Source of the DNA: Sphaerochaeta sp.
GTDB taxonomy: Bacteria > Spirochaetota > Spirochaetia > Sphaerochaetales > Sphaerochaetaceae
DNA length: 64,000 nt
Direction: 5' to 3'
Assembly (NCBI GenBank): GCA_018399495.1
Contig: JAGYOG010000008.1
Location: 1-64,000, forward strand
A program made the position numbers and the translations under genes. The notes beneath the pieces are model-generated. The model was not told where the DNA came from and did no database searches. It was given only the letters and a program-made list of their open reading frames with translations. Position 1 is the stretch's first letter, and each line of letters starts with the position of its first letter. Shown here one piece after another: positions 28,038 through 36,471 of the stretch.

Positions 28038-29519
28038 ATGGCCAAAACACACACCCCAAAAGCAAGTGAACTTCTGTTCCCCATGCCGCGAACCGTTGAA
28101 GACCGTGAAGGCTTCTTTCGCTTCCACGATGGAATTACCATCGCCATCGACTCAGCATTCAAGGCTCTGAAGGAGACTGCTCCCACGCTTCTACATGTTC
28201 TCATGGGAGGAGAAGACATTCTGGTAAAGCAACAAGCTGGTTTTTCAAGTGAAGGATACAGCCTCACCATCAACAATAGGCAGGTAGTCATCAAGGCAAG
28301 CAAGGAGGAAGGAGCCTTCCGTGGAATCTCCACACTAAGAAACCTATATTACACTTCTGACCATAGACTCCCCTGCTGCTACATTGAGGATTCGCCTTCC
28401 TTTGCCTGGCGAGGTTTCATGATTGACTGCAGTAGGCACTACTTCAGCCCAACCTTCCTGAAAAAACTGATCGATGTAGCCTCCTTATATCATCTCAATC
28501 GTTTCCATTGGCACTTGAGTGACGACCAAGGATGGAGGATTCCTCTGGAAGGCTGGCCGGAGCTGGAGAAGGTTGCAAGCAAGAGGACCTTGCTGCAATA
28601 CACCGATGGGAGAACGTACGGGAGGCTGTACACCAAGGAAGAAATACTGGACATTCAAGCGTATGCTCATGCTCGCCATATGGTTGTCGTTCCCGAGATT
28701 GAAACCCCAGGCCATGTCTCTTCCTTGCTTGCAGCGTACCCCCAATTCGGTTGCAGTGGAGGTCCCTATGAGGTCCAGGACCGCTGGGGCATTTTCGATG
28801 AAGTACTCTGTGCAGGGAATGACCAGGTTCTGGAATTTCTGGAGGATGCCATCACCCAGATGGCGTCACTCTTCAGCGACCCCTATATCCACATCGGGGG
28901 TGATGAGTGTCCTCACACCGCCTGGGAATCCTGCCCAAAATGCCAGAAAAGGATGCAAGAAGAAGGATTGACGAAAGCAAAAGAACTCCAGAGTTGGATG
29001 ACCAGCAAGATCTGTGCGATGGTAAGCAAGAAGGGAAAGCACCCCATCGGGTGGGATGAGGTCCTTGAGGGCACTGAGTCGCTCGGCATTCCACAGGACT
29101 TGATCGTCATGTCTTGGCGCGGGGTTGCCGGTGGCATTGAGGCCAGCGAGCGTAAACATGAGGTAATCATGTGTCCCAATACCGATGGCTGTTATTTTGA
29201 CTACCAGCATACCGATGATGATGAGGAGATGGGAAATTTGGGTGTAAGCAGTATCACCCAAGTCTCTCAGTTCGACCCTCTTGCAGGGCTGAAAAATGAA
29301 ACAGCTCGAGGACGTGTACTTGGGAGCCAAGGGAATCTCTGGAGTGAAAAAATCACCACCGGTCGGCAAGCAGAATACATGCTTTTCCCGCGACTGATGG
29401 TATTGGCTGAGCGTTTATGGAACCCACAGGAACAAGAAAAAACACTAAACAGAATCCCTTTATTGTATAAGGTTTGTGATGCTCTATCGATCAATTGTTA
29501 CAGAGGTCCTCTAGCCTGA
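28038..29519 (+). CDS. Beta-N-acetylhexosaminidase (glycoside hydrolase family 20)
   Basis: This GH20 enzyme of 493 residues should remove terminal beta-linked GlcNAc or GalNAc. The catalytic pair is D289-E290 in HIGGDECPHTAWE. The barrel entry FHWHLSDDQGWRIP and the small N-terminal GH20b-like domain are also visible. There is no signal peptide, so it should act on imported oligosaccharides in the cytoplasm. ATG 28038 has AGGA seven bases upstream. It is divergent from the ROK regulator with candidate operators in between, and is followed by a strong terminator. Together with the beta-mannosidase this suggests use of N-glycan core-type or similar mixed glycans, which is inference. Confidence 0.94.
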   Translation: MAKTHTPKASELLFPMPRTVEDREGFFRFHDGITIAIDSAFKALKETAPTLLHVLMGGEDILVKQQAGFSSEGYSLTINNRQVVIKASKEEGAFRGISTLRNLYYTSDHRLPCCYIEDSPSFAWRGFMIDCSRHYFSPTFLKKLIDVASLYHLNRFHWHLSDDQGWRIPLEGWPELEKVASKRTLLQYTDGRTYGRLYTKEEILDIQAYAHARHMVVVPEIETPGHVSSLLAAYPQFGCSGGPYEVQDRWGIFDEVLCAGNDQVLEFLEDAITQMASLFSDPYIHIGGDECPHTAWESCPKCQKRMQEEGLTKAKELQSWMTSKICAMVSKKGKHPIGWDEVLEGTESLGIPQDLIVMSWRGVAGGIEASERKHEVIMCPNTDGCYFDYQHTDDDEEMGNLGVSSITQVSQFDPLAGLKNETARGRVLGSQGNLWSEKITTGRQAEYMLFPRLMVLAERLWNPQEQEKTLNRIPLLYKVCDALSINCYRGPLA

Positions 29520-29586
29520 CCTCTTGCTTTCCACCAGAGAGCTGTGATACCAATAAGATACCACCTTCTGGTGGATTTTCTCTAGT

Positions 29587-29625
29587 GCAGGCCCTGCTTC
29601 CGTTGGAATGCGGGCCTGCTTTTTC
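29587..29625 (+). terminator. Terminator of the GH20 gene
   Basis: GCAGGCCC and GGGCCTGC form an eight-base GC-rich stem followed by TTTTTTC. A weaker hairpin (CCACC-TTCT-GGTGG plus ATTTT) precedes it at about 29560. Confidence 0.85.
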
Positions 29626-29631
29626 TTTACA

Positions 29632-29663
29632 CAAAAAGAAAGCTGCCTCCCAGAGGAAACAGC
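29632..29663 (-). terminator. Terminator of the yhbY-like gene
   Basis: On the minus strand GCTGTTTCC and GGAGGCAGC pair over nine bases, including two G-U pairs, and are followed by TTTCTTTTT. It lies 27 bases after the stop. Confidence 0.65.
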
Positions 29664-29689
29664 CTTGCAATCGAGTACGATACCCAATC

Positions 29690-29995
29690 CTACTCACCCT
29701 TTCTGGTAAGCTCCTTGGGAATATGTATGAGATGCTCTTCGCTCTCGCGGTAAAACGTGGCAATAAAGCCGATGATACTGATCAAAGCACTTTCCGTCTT
29801 CTGAGCCAACAGCTCTGAGAGAGGTCTCATCTCATCCTTTTGCGCCTGGAATTTCACCTTCACCAGCTCATGACTGGATAAAGCCTCGTTCAAAGCGGAC
29901 ACTACACGGTCATCAGCACCCTCTTTGCCGACCATTACAATCGGCTTGAGGGAGTGTGCTTGTGACCGAAGGAAATTTCTAACACTGCTATTCAT
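29690..29995 (-). CDS. yhbY: YhbY-like RNA-binding protein (CRM domain)
   Basis: This is a 101-residue CRS1-YhbY (CRM) domain protein. It shows the opening LRSQAHSLKPIVMVGKEG with the GXXG-like loop (GKEG) of the family, the helix VSALNEALSSHELVKVKF and the end strand GFIATFYR. YhbY binds the pre-50S ribosomal subunit and acts in ribosome assembly. It follows the acyl-CoA ligase by 14 bases and ends in its own terminator. Assignment rests on clear family motifs and matching length. Confidence 0.93.
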   Translation of the reverse strand: MNSSVRNFLRSQAHSLKPIVMVGKEGADDRVVSALNEALSSHELVKVKFQAQKDEMRPLSELLAQKTESALISIIGFIATFYRESEEHLIHIPKELTRKGE

Positions 29996-30009
29996 AGAAA
30001 GTACTATAC

Positions 30010-31749
30010 CTAGTCCTTGTACTTTTGTGCAACTACGAAGCGCTTCACTTTTTTGGTACTGGTCATCTCAAGCGGTTCATCAACCACGGTAACACGAGTA
30101 ATCTTTTTGTAGGACTGCAACTCCTTGTTCACCTCGGTGACAATTTGCTGCATCCGCTCCTCGATTTTTGCCTTGGCTGAATCACCGTGCTCTTTCTGCA
30201 TTTCATCACGGTACTTTTCAGCAGGATAAATCAAGGCCCTGATTCCTTCACTCTTGCTCTTCTTGTCTATAAGGAACCCAATCACACAGATAGTGTCAAT
30301 CTCACTGTAGAGCTGAAAGTGATCCTCAATCTCCTCGGGGAACACATTCTTGCCTCCCTCGGTTACGATAAGGTTCTTTGCCCTACCTGTCAGGTAGAGA
30401 TAGCCCTGTGCATCCTGGTAGCCTACATCGCCTGTATTGAGCCAACCATCCTCAAGTACCTCAGCGGTTGCCTCAGGATTCTTGTAATACCCCTGCATGA
30501 CCATGGGTCCCTTGATGTAGATGATTCCATTGCCCTCTGCATCCGGATTCATAATCTTGACGTCTGTTTGAGGTATTTTCTTTCCAACAGAGCTCTCAAT
30601 ATAGGCTTCCACTGGATTGAGGTGTGTAATGGGACTGGTCTCGGTAAGACCATAGCCCTGTACAAAATCAATTCCGAGCTGGTTGAACATCTTAAACGTA
30701 GAAGCAGGCAGCGGGCCGCCTCCACTAATACAGATACGGTTTGTATCCAGGGAGAGTTTCTTGAGCAAGAAACCGAACATCTTCTTACCGACATTCACCT
30801 TGAATATCTTCTTCAATACACCGGAGATTCCCATCATGAACCGTATGATGCCATACAGCACGATGCCCTTCTCTTTCACGCCATTCATCAAAGCAGCGAT
30901 CATCTTGTTGAAAAGCATAGGAACAGCAAGGAACATTGTTACCTCACCTTCCTTCAGCTCCTTAAGCACTTGGCTGATCACCAATTTCTTGCCAAAGACG
31001 ATGGAAGCACCTACACTCATGGCCTCAAAGAAGACTGCCATCATGGTATAGGAGTGGTGAATAGGGAGAATTGCATAGAATACATCGGTGGGATAGAGCG
31101 TCATATTAGCCTGTGCTAGGTAGCAGTCGGCAACCATGTTTCGATGGCTCAGCATGACACCCTTGGGAGTACCGGTGGTACCACTGGTAAACAGAATCGC
31201 AGCGGTATCCTCACTCTCTGCCTTGTGGCGTTTCTGGGCCTTTGCCTTGCAATCCAAGACGAAGGGCATGTTCCCTTCCTTCTCCAAGGAGATGCGATCA
31301 GTCAAACCGAGCTTGTTCTCCTCATCAAAGGTTTCCACACGATCAGCGTCTGCAAAAAGAATCTTTACTCCTGCAAACTCCATGTATTTGAACATATCCT
31401 TATTGGTCAAGGTGTTGTCCAGAGGTACAACAATTGCACCGGCAAAAAGAATGCCAAGATAGGCAATCGCCCACTCAGGACTGTTCTTTCCGATTACGGC
31501 AATCTTATCATCCTTCTTCACACCCTTGGAAGCAAGATAGTCTGCAACCGCTATGACATATTCGTGTACTTCTTTATAAGTAAAAGTTTCATGCTTCGGT
31601 ACAAAGGCGGTGAAACATTTGTTCTGGGCATACCGCTCAACAGAGATTTCAAACATCTCAACGACAGTCGGCCATGAACCTTCGAACATCTTACCCCGAT
31701 AAGCCTCAAGGAAATCCCAAGGTTTTTCACCTTTCTTTCGTGTAGCCAT
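30010..31749 (-). CDS. AMP-forming acyl-CoA ligase (third of three)
   Basis: This is another ANL-superfamily ligase, with 579 residues. The adenylate loop TSGTTGTPKG lies at 188-197. GYGLTETSP, the hinge WLNTGDVGYQD, TGRAKNLIVTEGGKNVFPEE and the end lysine motif TSTKKVKRF are all present. It is distinct in sequence from the two ligases at 7334-12253 and shares their architecture. It probably activates a fatty acid, but the substrate cannot be read. It has a good promoter with an upstream inverted repeat and a GGAGG ribosome binding site, and is followed by yhbY. Confidence 0.9.
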   Translation of the reverse strand: MATRKKGEKPWDFLEAYRGKMFEGSWPTVVEMFEISVERYAQNKCFTAFVPKHETFTYKEVHEYVIAVADYLASKGVKKDDKIAVIGKNSPEWAIAYLGILFAGAIVVPLDNTLTNKDMFKYMEFAGVKILFADADRVETFDEENKLGLTDRISLEKEGNMPFVLDCKAKAQKRHKAESEDTAAILFTSGTTGTPKGVMLSHRNMVADCYLAQANMTLYPTDVFYAILPIHHSYTMMAVFFEAMSVGASIVFGKKLVISQVLKELKEGEVTMFLAVPMLFNKMIAALMNGVKEKGIVLYGIIRFMMGISGVLKKIFKVNVGKKMFGFLLKKLSLDTNRICISGGGPLPASTFKMFNQLGIDFVQGYGLTETSPITHLNPVEAYIESSVGKKIPQTDVKIMNPDAEGNGIIYIKGPMVMQGYYKNPEATAEVLEDGWLNTGDVGYQDAQGYLYLTGRAKNLIVTEGGKNVFPEEIEDHFQLYSEIDTICVIGFLIDKKSKSEGIRALIYPAEKYRDEMQKEHGDSAKAKIEERMQQIVTEVNKELQSYKKITRVTVVDEPLEMTSTKKVKRFVVAQKYKD

Positions 31750-31792
31750 CGTTCCAACCTCCTGCGTACGATTTTCGTTCCAATCTTTTTAT

Positions 31793-31822
31793 ACTATAGG
31801 CAGAAGCATCATGAAAAATCAA
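31793..31822 (-). promoter_or_regulatory. Promoter of the third acyl-CoA ligase
   Basis: On the minus strand TTGATT (31822-31817) and TATAGT (31798-31793) are 18 bases apart, 43 bases before the start codon. Confidence 0.7.
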
Positions 31823-31841
31823 GATTATTGTGACAAGTTTT

Positions 31842-31858
31842 CACAATTCGTAATTGTG
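31842..31858. promoter_or_regulatory. Inverted repeat upstream of the ligase promoter
   Basis: CACAATT and AATTGTG are perfect seven-base arms around the spacer CGT. The repeat lies 20 to 36 bases upstream of the -35 of the ligase promoter, a usual place for an activator or a distal operator. No FadR- or FasR-type regulator is in the window. Confidence 0.5.
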
Positions 31859-32060
31859 TAATGTGCTTCTTAGCCTTCTATCATATCACATTTCAGCAGC
31901 TGCAATAACATTTCCAGAGTGGGGGTAACTACCTTGTCCTTGTGGTGAACAAATGACTTACCAGACGCCTGAAGATGACCGTAATCCCCTAACCTGTAGA
32001 GGTAGCACTTACAAAGGCATCACTGCTGTTATAGGTCCATTTTTCCTCGAAGGGAATTCC

Positions 32061-32372
32061 CTTCTATTGCAACAGACCCTAAACAACCCCATGGCCAGGC
32101 CAAGCCTATTGGGCATCAACGCATCTGCCACGCTCTCGGTACTCCTAGGAATCCTCCTCTACCCCTCTCTTGCTCAGCTTTTGCCTCTATTCTCTTCAAT
32201 CGGTGCGCTGGCGGGAAGTATGGTGGTATTCTCCCTTGCTGCAATGTATCGATTCAGCCGACTCACGCTTATTCTAAGTGGTATAGCCTTATCAACGGTG
32301 TTGGAAGCAATCAGTGATGCTTTGCTGACGGTCTTTCCTGATCTTGCCCATAGTCGCTATCCCTATCAATGA
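32061..32372 (+). pseudogene. Remnant of a FecCD/BtuC-type ABC permease
   Basis: About 100 residues of a FecCD/BtuC permease can be recognised: LLLQQTLNNPMARPSLLGIN, followed by two or three membrane segments, ending at a stop at 32370. The first quarter of the permease is missing or unrecognisable: the frame runs back to 31953 but its first 35 residues do not look like the family. The last half is missing altogether. A complete permease would have about 330 residues. The lost part ends where the ATPase remnant begins, so one deletion probably removed both. No start or ribosome binding site fits. Confidence 0.8.
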
Positions 32373-32378
32373 TTTATC

Positions 32379-32809
32379 AGGAAACTGGGAGGCAAGGACC
32401 TTCGAGCCATCGACAATGCAGTTTCCAGAATGCAACTACAGCATGTGCTGGACACGCCTTTGAAGCACTTGAGCGGAGGGTACCAGCAACGCTCATTCCT
32501 CGCGTTGACCCTTGCAAGGGATGCTGACTATCTTCTCTTCGATGAGCCGGATGCCCATCTGGACATCTCCCAGATGTACATGATCCACCAACTCTTGCAG
32601 GCATTGGCGGCCGAGGGCACTGTGTTGTTGCTTCTCTCCATGACCTCTCAGAGGCCTTAAGGATTGCAAGTCGTATCATCCTCATCGACCAACAAACGGT
32701 AGTATTTGATGGAAACCCCCAAAAGGCTGTTGGAAGTGGAATACTTGAAGAAACCTTTGGTGTTGCCATTGACGCATATGATGATTTCTACCGGTTTTCA
32801 CTGCGTTGA
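32379..32809 (+). pseudogene. Remnant of a FecE/BtuD-type ABC ATPase
   Basis: Only the C-terminal part of an iron- or cobalamin-type ABC ATPase remains. It starts RKLGGKDLRAIDNAVSRM and has the signature LSGGYQQR, the Walker B stretch YLLFDEPDAHLD, and the strand GTVLLLLS. The Walker A half is gone. Near 32640 the frame is broken by an indel before the switch histidine; the other frame continues DLSEALRIASRIILIDQ to a stop at 32807-32809. It is certainly inactive. With the permease remnant it forms a dead copy of a transporter type present intact at the right end of the window. Confidence 0.85.
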
Positions 32810-32857
32810 CCAACGAGGCCCTTACCGTCTACAGTGACAGGCGAGGTAGTTTTCAGC

Positions 32858-34222
32858 ATGCAAATTTCCAGCTTCGAAGATGTAATTAGCTTCACCGAAC
32901 GGTTCACCAACCTCGAGAAGCAGACGTCCCACTATACCACTCGTACGTATCGACTTGACAGGATGCACCACCTGTTGACCCACTTGGGTAATCCTGAGCG
33001 GTCCTTCAAGAAAATCCATCTTGCAGGGTCAAAAGGAAAGGGCTCAACAGCTAGTTATCTGGCAAGTGCCCTGACCGCAATGGGCTATAAAACAGGCCTA
33101 TACCTCTCCCCTCATCTGGTCGATTACCGTGAGCGGTTCACATTAAGTGGAACCTTCTTTGATGATGCCTTGCTCGCAACAACGGGACAGGAGCTAGCAG
33201 ACAGCATCGAAGGATTCACTTTTCGGGATGAGTGGGGTGAGACCAATCCTACAACCTTTGAACTCTTTACTGCCTACGCCTATCTACTTTTCAAGAACAG
33301 TGGTTGTAGTTGGGCGGTTATTGAGACCGGCCTTGGAGGCCGCCTTGATGCGACCAATACCATTATTCCCGAGGCAAGTGTTCTCTGTCCCATTGAGCTC
33401 GAGCATACCAACATCCTGGGATCCACCATTAAGGAAATTGCCTCTGAGAAGAGCAAAATCATCAAGCAGGGTGTGCCTGTCTTTATCGGTCTTGAGGAGG
33501 GAGAAGCCCTTGAGGTTTTCCTTTCGGAAGCGAAAGCCCAAGGGAGTACACCATACCTGCTCAAGGATCATCTGAGTTCACTCACCAGCAGTACCACCAG
33601 TGAGGGTGAACATGTACACTACCGGTGGATGAACGGGGAAGAGGAGCAACTCTGCCTTTCCATGCGGGGACTGGTCCAGGCACAGAACAGTGCACTGGCA
33701 ATGTTGGTCCTGAAAACGCTCAATCTGTTTGACAGGGCCATGCTCCCTGCCATTGAGGCAAACCAGATACCAGGCCGCTTCCAACAGCTTTCCAAGGACC
33801 CCTGTCTCTACGTGGATGGAGCACACACCACTCGTTCCCTGCAGGCCCTGCTCTCTTCTTTCTCCAGCCTTCACCCAACAATGGAGAATACTGTCATCTT
33901 TGGTGCATTGGAGGATAAGGACCATACCCACATGCTTTCCCTATTGCTCGACCACTTTCAGAGAATTATCATCAGCAGGCCAGGCACTTTCAAGAAGAGC
34001 GACATCAAGCAATTACATGCACTTCTCTTACAGCTTGCCGAGGAGAAGGACAAGCACTGTGAAATACTTCTGATTGAAGACAATCTTGAAGCGTTGAAAG
34101 AAGCACTTACCCTTACGACTGAGGAAGGAGCGATCCTTACCTGTGGATCCTTCTATCTCGCCGGAGGGATAAAAACTGCCTATGAGCAGATCAGGAGTTC
34201 CTATGAGTCTCAACTGGCGTGA
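32858..34222 (+). CDS. folC: Folylpolyglutamate synthase / dihydrofolate synthase
   Basis: This Mur-ligase-fold enzyme adds glutamate to dihydropteroate or folates using ATP. It has 454 residues. The ATP loop GSKGKGSTASYL, the block LYLSPHLVDYRERF, the metal-binding region ETGLGGRLDATN and the late YVDGAHTTRSL motif are clear. ATG 32858 has GAGG ten bases before it; an in-frame GTG at 32834 is less likely. It opens a plus-strand operon that continues with the NFACT, Memo-like and membrane protein genes. The stop overlaps the NFACT start by 20 bases. Confidence 0.94.
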   Translation: MQISSFEDVISFTERFTNLEKQTSHYTTRTYRLDRMHHLLTHLGNPERSFKKIHLAGSKGKGSTASYLASALTAMGYKTGLYLSPHLVDYRERFTLSGTFFDDALLATTGQELADSIEGFTFRDEWGETNPTTFELFTAYAYLLFKNSGCSWAVIETGLGGRLDATNTIIPEASVLCPIELEHTNILGSTIKEIASEKSKIIKQGVPVFIGLEEGEALEVFLSEAKAQGSTPYLLKDHLSSLTSSTTSEGEHVHYRWMNGEEEQLCLSMRGLVQAQNSALAMLVLKTLNLFDRAMLPAIEANQIPGRFQQLSKDPCLYVDGAHTTRSLQALLSSFSSLHPTMENTVIFGALEDKDHTHMLSLLLDHFQRIIISRPGTFKKSDIKQLHALLLQLAEEKDKHCEILLIEDNLEALKEALTLTTEEGAILTCGSFYLAGGIKTAYEQIRSSYESQLA

Positions 34223-35636
34223 GATAGCACTCATACTGGAGGAACTACCCTTGTTGGGTAGTTCACTACAACGCACCACCCAACATGACTTTCACTCCCT
34301 CAGTTGGCACTTCTACCATCCAGAAGCAGGGAGATGGACGCTCTATACCGAGGTAGGGACTCCCTTCAGCCGACTCCACGAACTCAAGAAACCAATCAGC
34401 GCAAACCAGATGGGAAAGACAGCAAAGTTGCAGCGTTTCATCCAGTTTTGCCGTGCAAACCTTGAGGGGGCAAAGGTGGAATCAGTATACCAACAACCCT
34501 ATGACCGAATCGTACGCTTACGTATGGACAACCATGGGACAATACTGAATCTCTATCTACGCTTCTACAGCGGCCCAGGGGCAAACATCCTGGTCACCGA
34601 TGACCAGGATACCTTACTTGACCTGCTCTATAGACGCCCTGGGAGAGAAGAACAGAGTGGGCAGCCATTCGCTCTTCCCGAACCACGAAAGGAAGAAGGG
34701 AAACAGTTTCTTGTCAGGCAGAGAATCGGTGAATCCTTTAATCAGCAGATAGAAGAGGCCTACGGGGAGCAGAGCAACACCCTCACCCGTGAAGAGCTGG
34801 TTGGACGAGTGGAACGTAAAATGGAACGTGAGCTCAAGAGCCTGAAAAACACGCTTGGCAGCCTCACGCGTACCAGTACGACAACCAAGGACTTCTTGCA
34901 TTTCAAGAAGTTTGGAGATCTTCTCAGTGCCAACCAGCACTTGCTTAAGGGTACGATGGAAGAGGTAACACTCGAGGATTGGGAGACTGGAGAATGGGTA
35001 ACCATACCCTTGGATGATAAGCTCCTGGCTCGTGAGAATATTCATCTCTACTATGAAAAGTATCAGAAAGCCAAGAAGACCCATGAGAATGCAATGCAAG
35101 AGGTTGAGAAGACCAAAGAGCTCATTGCTCAAAGAGAAGCTCACTTTTTGGCATTGCTTGATCCCAATCGTGACCAAATGCAGGCTATCAAAAGCCTGAA
35201 AAAAGAACTTGAAGAGAGCTCTGGGGGTGAACAACAAAAGAAACAAAATCCAGGTCTCACTATTCAAAGTGGCGCGTTCACCTTGCTCGTTGGCCGAAAT
35301 GCAAAGGAAAACGACGAACTGCTTCGTCACTACGTAAAAGGTAATGACTACTGGATGCACACCCGTGATGTCCCAGGAGGGTATGTGTTCATCAAGTACA
35401 TCAGGGGAAAAAGTGTTCCTCTGGAGGTTTTACTCGACGCCGCAAACCTTGCTGTGGTATTCAGCAAAGCAAAAAACCAAAATCGCGCAGATTTGTATTA
35501 TACTCAGGTTAAACACTTGAGAAGGGCAAAGGGAGGAAAAACTGGAACGGTTCTCCCAACCCAGGAGAAAAACTTGACAGTTGTACTGGACGAGGGGAGA
35601 CTTTCACGATTACTTTTAGGACATGAGCATGCTTAA
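34203..35636 (+). CDS. NFACT protein (RqcH/FbpA family)
   Basis: This 477-residue member of the NFACT family binds the 50S subunit in ribosome rescue (RqcH) in other bacteria. An NFACT-N domain covers about the first 180 residues and contains a YDRIVRL segment with the Asp-Arg pair that RqcH needs for alanine tailing. A coiled-coil middle (about 230-350) and a C-terminal NFACT-R domain (GRNAKENDELLRHYVKGND, WMHTRDVPGGYVFIK) follow. It is shorter than the usual 550-580 residues. ATG 34203 has CAGGAG five bases upstream. It lies inside the folC operon, overlapping on both sides. Confidence 0.88.
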   Translation: MSLNWREIALILEELPLLGSSLQRTTQHDFHSLSWHFYHPEAGRWTLYTEVGTPFSRLHELKKPISANQMGKTAKLQRFIQFCRANLEGAKVESVYQQPYDRIVRLRMDNHGTILNLYLRFYSGPGANILVTDDQDTLLDLLYRRPGREEQSGQPFALPEPRKEEGKQFLVRQRIGESFNQQIEEAYGEQSNTLTREELVGRVERKMERELKSLKNTLGSLTRTSTTTKDFLHFKKFGDLLSANQHLLKGTMEEVTLEDWETGEWVTIPLDDKLLARENIHLYYEKYQKAKKTHENAMQEVEKTKELIAQREAHFLALLDPNRDQMQAIKSLKKELEESSGGEQQKKQNPGLTIQSGAFTLLVGRNAKENDELLRHYVKGNDYWMHTRDVPGGYVFIKYIRGKSVPLEVLLDAANLAVVFSKAKNQNRADLYYTQVKHLRRAKGGKTGTVLPTQEKNLTVVLDEGRLSRLLLGHEHA

Positions 35637-36471
35637 CAGTTATCATCATATGATCTTCTATCCGGAAGAGAGAGAAGCACTATCCCTAGCAACAAAAAAG
35701 AGAGAAGCAAAAGCGTATCTTCGTTCTCTTCCCTCTGCGATTCTTGTCCCTCATGCAGCCTACCAGTTTTCACTGGAAGCCTTGCATAGAAGCTTCTCAG
35801 TTGCAGGAAACCTGAAACCTTCCTTGATTGTGTTCCTTGGCCCATTGCACCAAGAAGTGCTGCAAGCGGATGAACCCGCCTTCCTCTTCACCAGCAAGCA
35901 GGATGGTATAACCATTGCAGGACGGGAGCATCGGTTTGCAACTACCCTGATTGGGGAACTCTCTGTTGCATATGCTCCATTTTTTGCTCAGGAAGATAGC
36001 TATTTGGCAGAGGAACCTGCTCTTGAGCTGACGCTTCCAATGATACACAGCTACTTTGTTGATGTCCCAGTTCTCCCCATTCTTGCTTCCTCATGTTCCA
36101 GTGAACAAGTAAAAACCTATCACAAGCTTCTCGAATCCGTTGTAGCGCGAGAGAGGAATGTATTGTTCATCGTCTCAGCGAATGCCAATGCGCTACTGCC
36201 TTCCCCTCAGGCGGAAGAAGATGCAAAGACGTTCATTTCCCGTCTGCAAGCAGGAACAAGCCTGTTGGAGATCAGGAGAGGAGAGAGAATAAGCAGTTGC
36301 AATATCTCGAGCTTGGAAGCTCTCCGCCAAGTAGGTTCTCTCTCTGGGAAGTGGATTATTAATGGGTTCTTCGACAAGCAGGGCGAACAGCCCGAGCTCA
36401 AGAACCATACAGATACCAAGGAAAAGCATGTTTGGCACATCAGTGCATACCAAGGAGAAACGAATGCATAA
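35623..36471 (+). CDS. Memo-family protein (AmmeMemoRadiSam system protein B-like)
   Basis: This 282-residue protein resembles the Memo family (AmmeMemoRadiSam system B), a dioxygenase-like fold. The motif LVPHAAY (41-47, H44) corresponds to PHAGY, and VFLGPLHQ (70-77, H76) to the GPSH metal histidine. The later conserved histidine and cysteine are hard to place; SANANALLPS stands where many members have a DFSH-like motif, so metal binding may be altered. The partner proteins A and radical SAM are not in the window. It overlaps the NFACT gene by 14 bases and the next gene by eight. The function is unknown. Confidence 0.65.
   Translation: MSMLNSYHHMIFYPEEREALSLATKKREAKAYLRSLPSAILVPHAAYQFSLEALHRSFSVAGNLKPSLIVFLGPLHQEVLQADEPAFLFTSKQDGITIAGREHRFATTLIGELSVAYAPFFAQEDSYLAEEPALELTLPMIHSYFVDVPVLPILASSCSSEQVKTYHKLLESVVARERNVLFIVSANANALLPSPQAEEDAKTFISRLQAGTSLLEIRRGERISSCNISSLEALRQVGSLSGKWIINGFFDKQGEQPELKNHTDTKEKHVWHISAYQGETNA

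Noticed and set aside
30187-31119. Open frame of 310 codons opposite the third acyl-CoA ligase
   Set aside because: The ligase is certain on the other strand, and this frame is rich in His, Cys and Leu, as expected for a mirror frame.
31859-32060. Cobalamin riboswitch before the FecCD remnant
   Set aside because: I could not find the conserved B12 box or a matching fold by eye; the region looks unstructured.
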